From: Styela clava
Lineage: Eukaryota > Chordata > Ascidiacea > Stolidobranchia > Styelidae
Direction: 5' to 3'
Assembly (NCBI RefSeq): GCF_964204865.1
Contig: NC_135252.1
Coordinates: 1,550,001 to 1,614,000, forward strand
DNA: 64,000 nucleotides
Below are positions 60,893 through 64,000 of the stretch, piece by piece. The notes under the pieces are model-generated. The model searched no databases and was not told the origin of the DNA. It was given only the letters and a program-made list of their open reading frames with translations. The first letter of the stretch is position 1. Each line of letters starts with the position of its first letter. Made by a program: the position numbers and the translations under genes.

Positions 60893-63800
60893 ATGGATTT
60901 TAGTTCATCAAAAATGGGATACTTCTATTGCATTATATTTTTTGCCTTGGTATGTTTCGGAGAATCTTCTGTGTCATTAGAAGAAGGTGGGATATGAATA
61001 TTTTTAAATGCTGTAATTGTTCAAGTCAAAAATAATTTGCACATGTAAAGAAACGTGATTGTTCTAGTCAGTAAGTTTGACATTCGCTCAAAATTTGAAG
61101 CAGCTACTCATACCCATGTATAGTTTTTGATTTTTCAAGATGTGTAAGTTGGTCGGTTCTGTAATAACTAATATAAGCTGATTCTTTATACCAGATTCAG
61201 AGATACCATATATGCATCAAGCGCGGTGAGTCATTTTCGTTTAATAACAAAAGTAATCAGTTGATTTGATTTTGCGCTTATATATTTCTCTTTGGGCGAA
61301 CCTGGAATACTATATCAGGCTGCCCCAACGGCCTTATCGTTAGTCAATCCGAAAGGGATAAATAATAGGTACAAGAGGATTCTGGACATCTTCGGGTTGC
61401 AAAGTTGCCGCGTAGCCAGCCGATGGTCGCCTATTTTTCTCAACACCATCCGATTGCACATGCAATTGTCCTTATCCGACATGGACTGGTAACCGAACTA
61501 AAAGTTGTGACGATTGAGCCGTCGTATTAAATTTTGTCTCCTGGCGATTTCCTATAATATATTATATCTCTATAGTCTTATAAGAGAACTTTTTGCAAAA
61601 CCGAATTAAATTAAATGTTTAAGTTTTAAAACAATCTACCTTTCAGGTTGCCGCATGATGATGGTATCACACGTGACCAGGTGGTCCTTACTAAAGGAGA
61701 ATCTTTAAAATTGGAGTGTGAATTTTATCCATCTGCTGGATCCTGGTCTTATATTCAATGGTAGCATTTTACTTCCTTGGTGATGTTAAGCATTCACATC
61801 ACCGTAAATATTCCTTAACAAATTAACACATTGTCTTAGAATCCTTAGCAGGCGGAACCTCGCTTAGCGCTAGATGATTCAACTTAATGAAACTCGTTAA
61901 ATATTCATACTAATTAAAACAGGTTTATTGATAAATACAAATGATTAATAGCTTTGCTTGTTTTGCTATAAAAGTTTCGGGTTCGATCAGGATTAGTGTG
62001 CTTTAGAGGAACTATAACTCATGGTGCTTAAATGTGACCTATAACTTACACCGAAGAAACTTAATATACGTTTTTATCATTCATCCATATTTTCAGGATA
62101 AAACTTCATGAAGATGGACAACAATTTAAGCATTCAATTATTCCCGCTAACCATACATTTAACAATGGAAGCGCAGTAATATCTTCAATAGTTTTAGAGA
62201 GTGTGACTGGGAGCGATACAGCAAATTACAGCTGCATTTTAACAACTGCTCTAGTCACTTCATCTATGGAGTTTTTCGTGGCAGTAAAAGGCGAGTTATT
62301 TAGAAATTGTGATAACATATTTAATTCACAAGCCTAATGATGACATTGTACTAATTGAATATATTATGTTTTTTTCTAATCAGATAAAGAATTTTGCACC
62401 GAAGGGTTGTGCAAGCCTCATGGACGATGTATAGAACTGTTGCGAGGGTACAGTCATTGAATTCATAAATATTGGCAAATTTGAAATTGGAATTCTTGGT
62501 ATATTGTTTGAGCCGGCCGAATGAAAGATATTTATTAACTATTTAACCATTCTGGCTGTAGTACATAGTCATATGATATCTGTATCATATTGCATATTCG
62601 CGCGTAGACACTTCTTAAAAAATCATCTTACTTAGTATGCTTTGATTTTGCTTCGAAAATGTCAAATTCTATTTGTTGAATTCAACGTAATTTTTCGTTA
62701 TATCTAACCTATCCGACACCGCTATGTAACTGAGGAAAGACAAGCTGGTTTTGTGGCACTACAGTAGTAAATGGTCGCAAAAGCGGCCATGTTTTCTATA
62801 GCCAGCCGTACCTCAGTGGCTGGAATTATAAGTATATAATCTCATAAATTGGTTCAATTCCGGAGATCAGTTATGTAATGTGCGTTGGGCGTTTTTCAAG
62901 TTTCTATTATTTTACGATGTTATTATCATATAAATAAAAAACAACGGTAGTTATGCTGTTATACGTTGTTGACCTGAGCTTTTTTTGGCGTTTTGATAGA
63001 AATCTAGATATCTATCAGAAAATAACAGTTTTGCAGATATAAATGCGAATGTGATGACGAATACACTGGGGAAGAATGTGGCATATTGGATACATGTTTT
63101 GATAGACCATGCCTAAATAATGGATCATGCATGATCACAGACTACGGATTCAACTGCTCTTGTTCAGAAGGTAGAATTTATCATTTCAATTTTTGGACCA
63201 ATGTCATTGTTTGCAGTTTTCATAAAACGACTGTGAATTTTTGTTTTACAAATATTTCACCTCGAAATTAACCCAGGTCACATTGACATATTTGTGCAAC
63301 CTCAAGACGGCACAGCATATTTTAGAACTGATTTTTAAACAAACCCATATTATCAATAGCTTCAGATATTTAATTTTTTTAAACACGATTTGACTGCACG
63401 TTTCCAAAATCATGAGGGGATCAAATCCACCAATCGCCTGCATTCAAATCGCAAACTTGTATTAAAAACTTGATTAATAATGTGTGTGCTGCTTTTCTCT
63501 GTAAATTAGCGGTATTATGAGCAAGCCGTTTTGTTGCATGGTTTTTTGCTGATTTGCCCTCAAAGTTACAATACTTTTGAAAATCACAATGGATTGATTT
63601 AGATTATATTAGAGGTTATATATACGCTTTCAAATTTACAATATTTTTGAAAATCACAATAGATTGATTTAGATTATATTAGAGGTTATATATACGCCTT
63701 CAAAGTTACAATATTTTTGAAAATCACAATAGATTGATTTAGATTATATTAGAGATTATATCTACGTATATTGAGGAAAGTAATGTTGTTTTATGTATTT

Positions 63801-64000
63801 ATTTCATTAAAATTGTTATACGATTGATCGACTAATGCCTGATTGGAATTTAAAAAAGACTCTTGTTTCTGCTGAAAACGACTGTTCCATCATATAATCG
63901 ATCTCAATTGCTTAGACTTTGTATTTCCAGTAAATACGAAAATGAAATATAATGAATATATGATAAAGAAAATAGTGAAACCCATATTTACTGGATAGGA
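60893..64000 (+). CDS. Ig-EGF-ZP secreted protein, copy 4 (5' part, runs off window)
   Basis: Visible exons: 60893-60986, 61195-61225, 61647-61760, 62097-62290, 62384-62447, 63037-63170, covering signal peptide, Ig domain, EGF1 and the start of EGF2. By the constant offset to copy 3, exon 7 should begin at about base 64179, outside the window. The encoded protein is the same as copy 3 in this part; the few base differences I see in exons are silent (for example GTG/GTA in exon 4 and GGT/GGG in exon 5). It shares the GC donor after exon 4 and the intron 2 insert with copy 3. Whether its ZP half is intact cannot be seen here. Confidence 0.85.
63561..63770. repeat. Three tandem 70-bp units in intron 6 of copy 4
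   Basis: Same three-unit array as 51389-51598, at an offset of 12172. Confidence 0.9.

Noticed and set aside
1-64000. CRISPR arrays, bacterial operons, rRNA or tRNA genes
   Set aside because: The DNA is eukaryotic and intron-rich; I saw no regularly spaced palindromic repeats and no tRNA or rRNA signature by eye. A tRNAscan run would settle tRNAs.

Overview
The window is nuclear DNA of an animal. Genes are split by many AT-rich introns with GT..AG borders, intergenic DNA is rich in hAT-type DNA transposons and MITEs, and the proteins carry metazoan extracellular modules (collagen, fibrinogen-like, Ig, EGF, zona pellucida). The mix of a collagen/contactin-associated-like secreted protein with expanded Ig/EGF/ZP genes fits an invertebrate deuterostome, most likely an ascidian tunicate. 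That assignment is inference; there is no rRNA or mitochondrial marker here.

Left part (1-10.9 kb): three copies of a single-exon steroid/3-ketoacyl-CoA reductase-like SDR gene (HSD17B12 family) on the minus strand. One is cut by the window edge, one is intact, and one is a pseudogene with a nonsense codon and a 22-base deletion. The spacers hold a sharply bounded 236-bp MITE and two hAT elements with 8-bp target duplications.

Middle (13.7-27.0 kb): a plus-strand secreted protein gene (signal peptide, short collagen stretch, two fibrinogen-like N-terminal segments, a contactin-associated-protein-like C-terminal module), then a minus-strand SLC22 organic ion transporter rebuilt as 12 exons with all phases closing (513 aa). 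Repeat-rich DNA with a dead reverse transcriptase fragment follows.

Right part (30.4-64 kb): a head-to-tail array of a multi-exon gene family encoding signal peptide - Ig domain - six EGF-like modules - ZP domain - furin-type site, with no visible membrane segment. Copy 1 is a truncated pseudogene invaded by a hAT element. Copies 2 and 3 have all 18 exons. Copy 4 runs off the window. Copies 2 and 3 have nearly identical ZP halves but divergent Ig/EGF halves. In the exons for EGF3 and EGF4 almost every codon difference changes the amino acid (24 of 25 by my count), a pattern expected under diversifying selection. Both complete copies share a one-base loss inside the ZP-C exon that breaks the frame right after the ZP hallmark CYATP.

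The Ig-EGF-ZP array is the candidate undescribed system: a tandem, recombining family with a variable N-terminal ectodomain on a conserved polymerisation-type (ZP) scaffold. Recognition (allorecognition, gamete or microbe binding) is a hypothesis only. The near-identity of the 12.2-kb units also makes an assembly artefact possible and should be excluded first.
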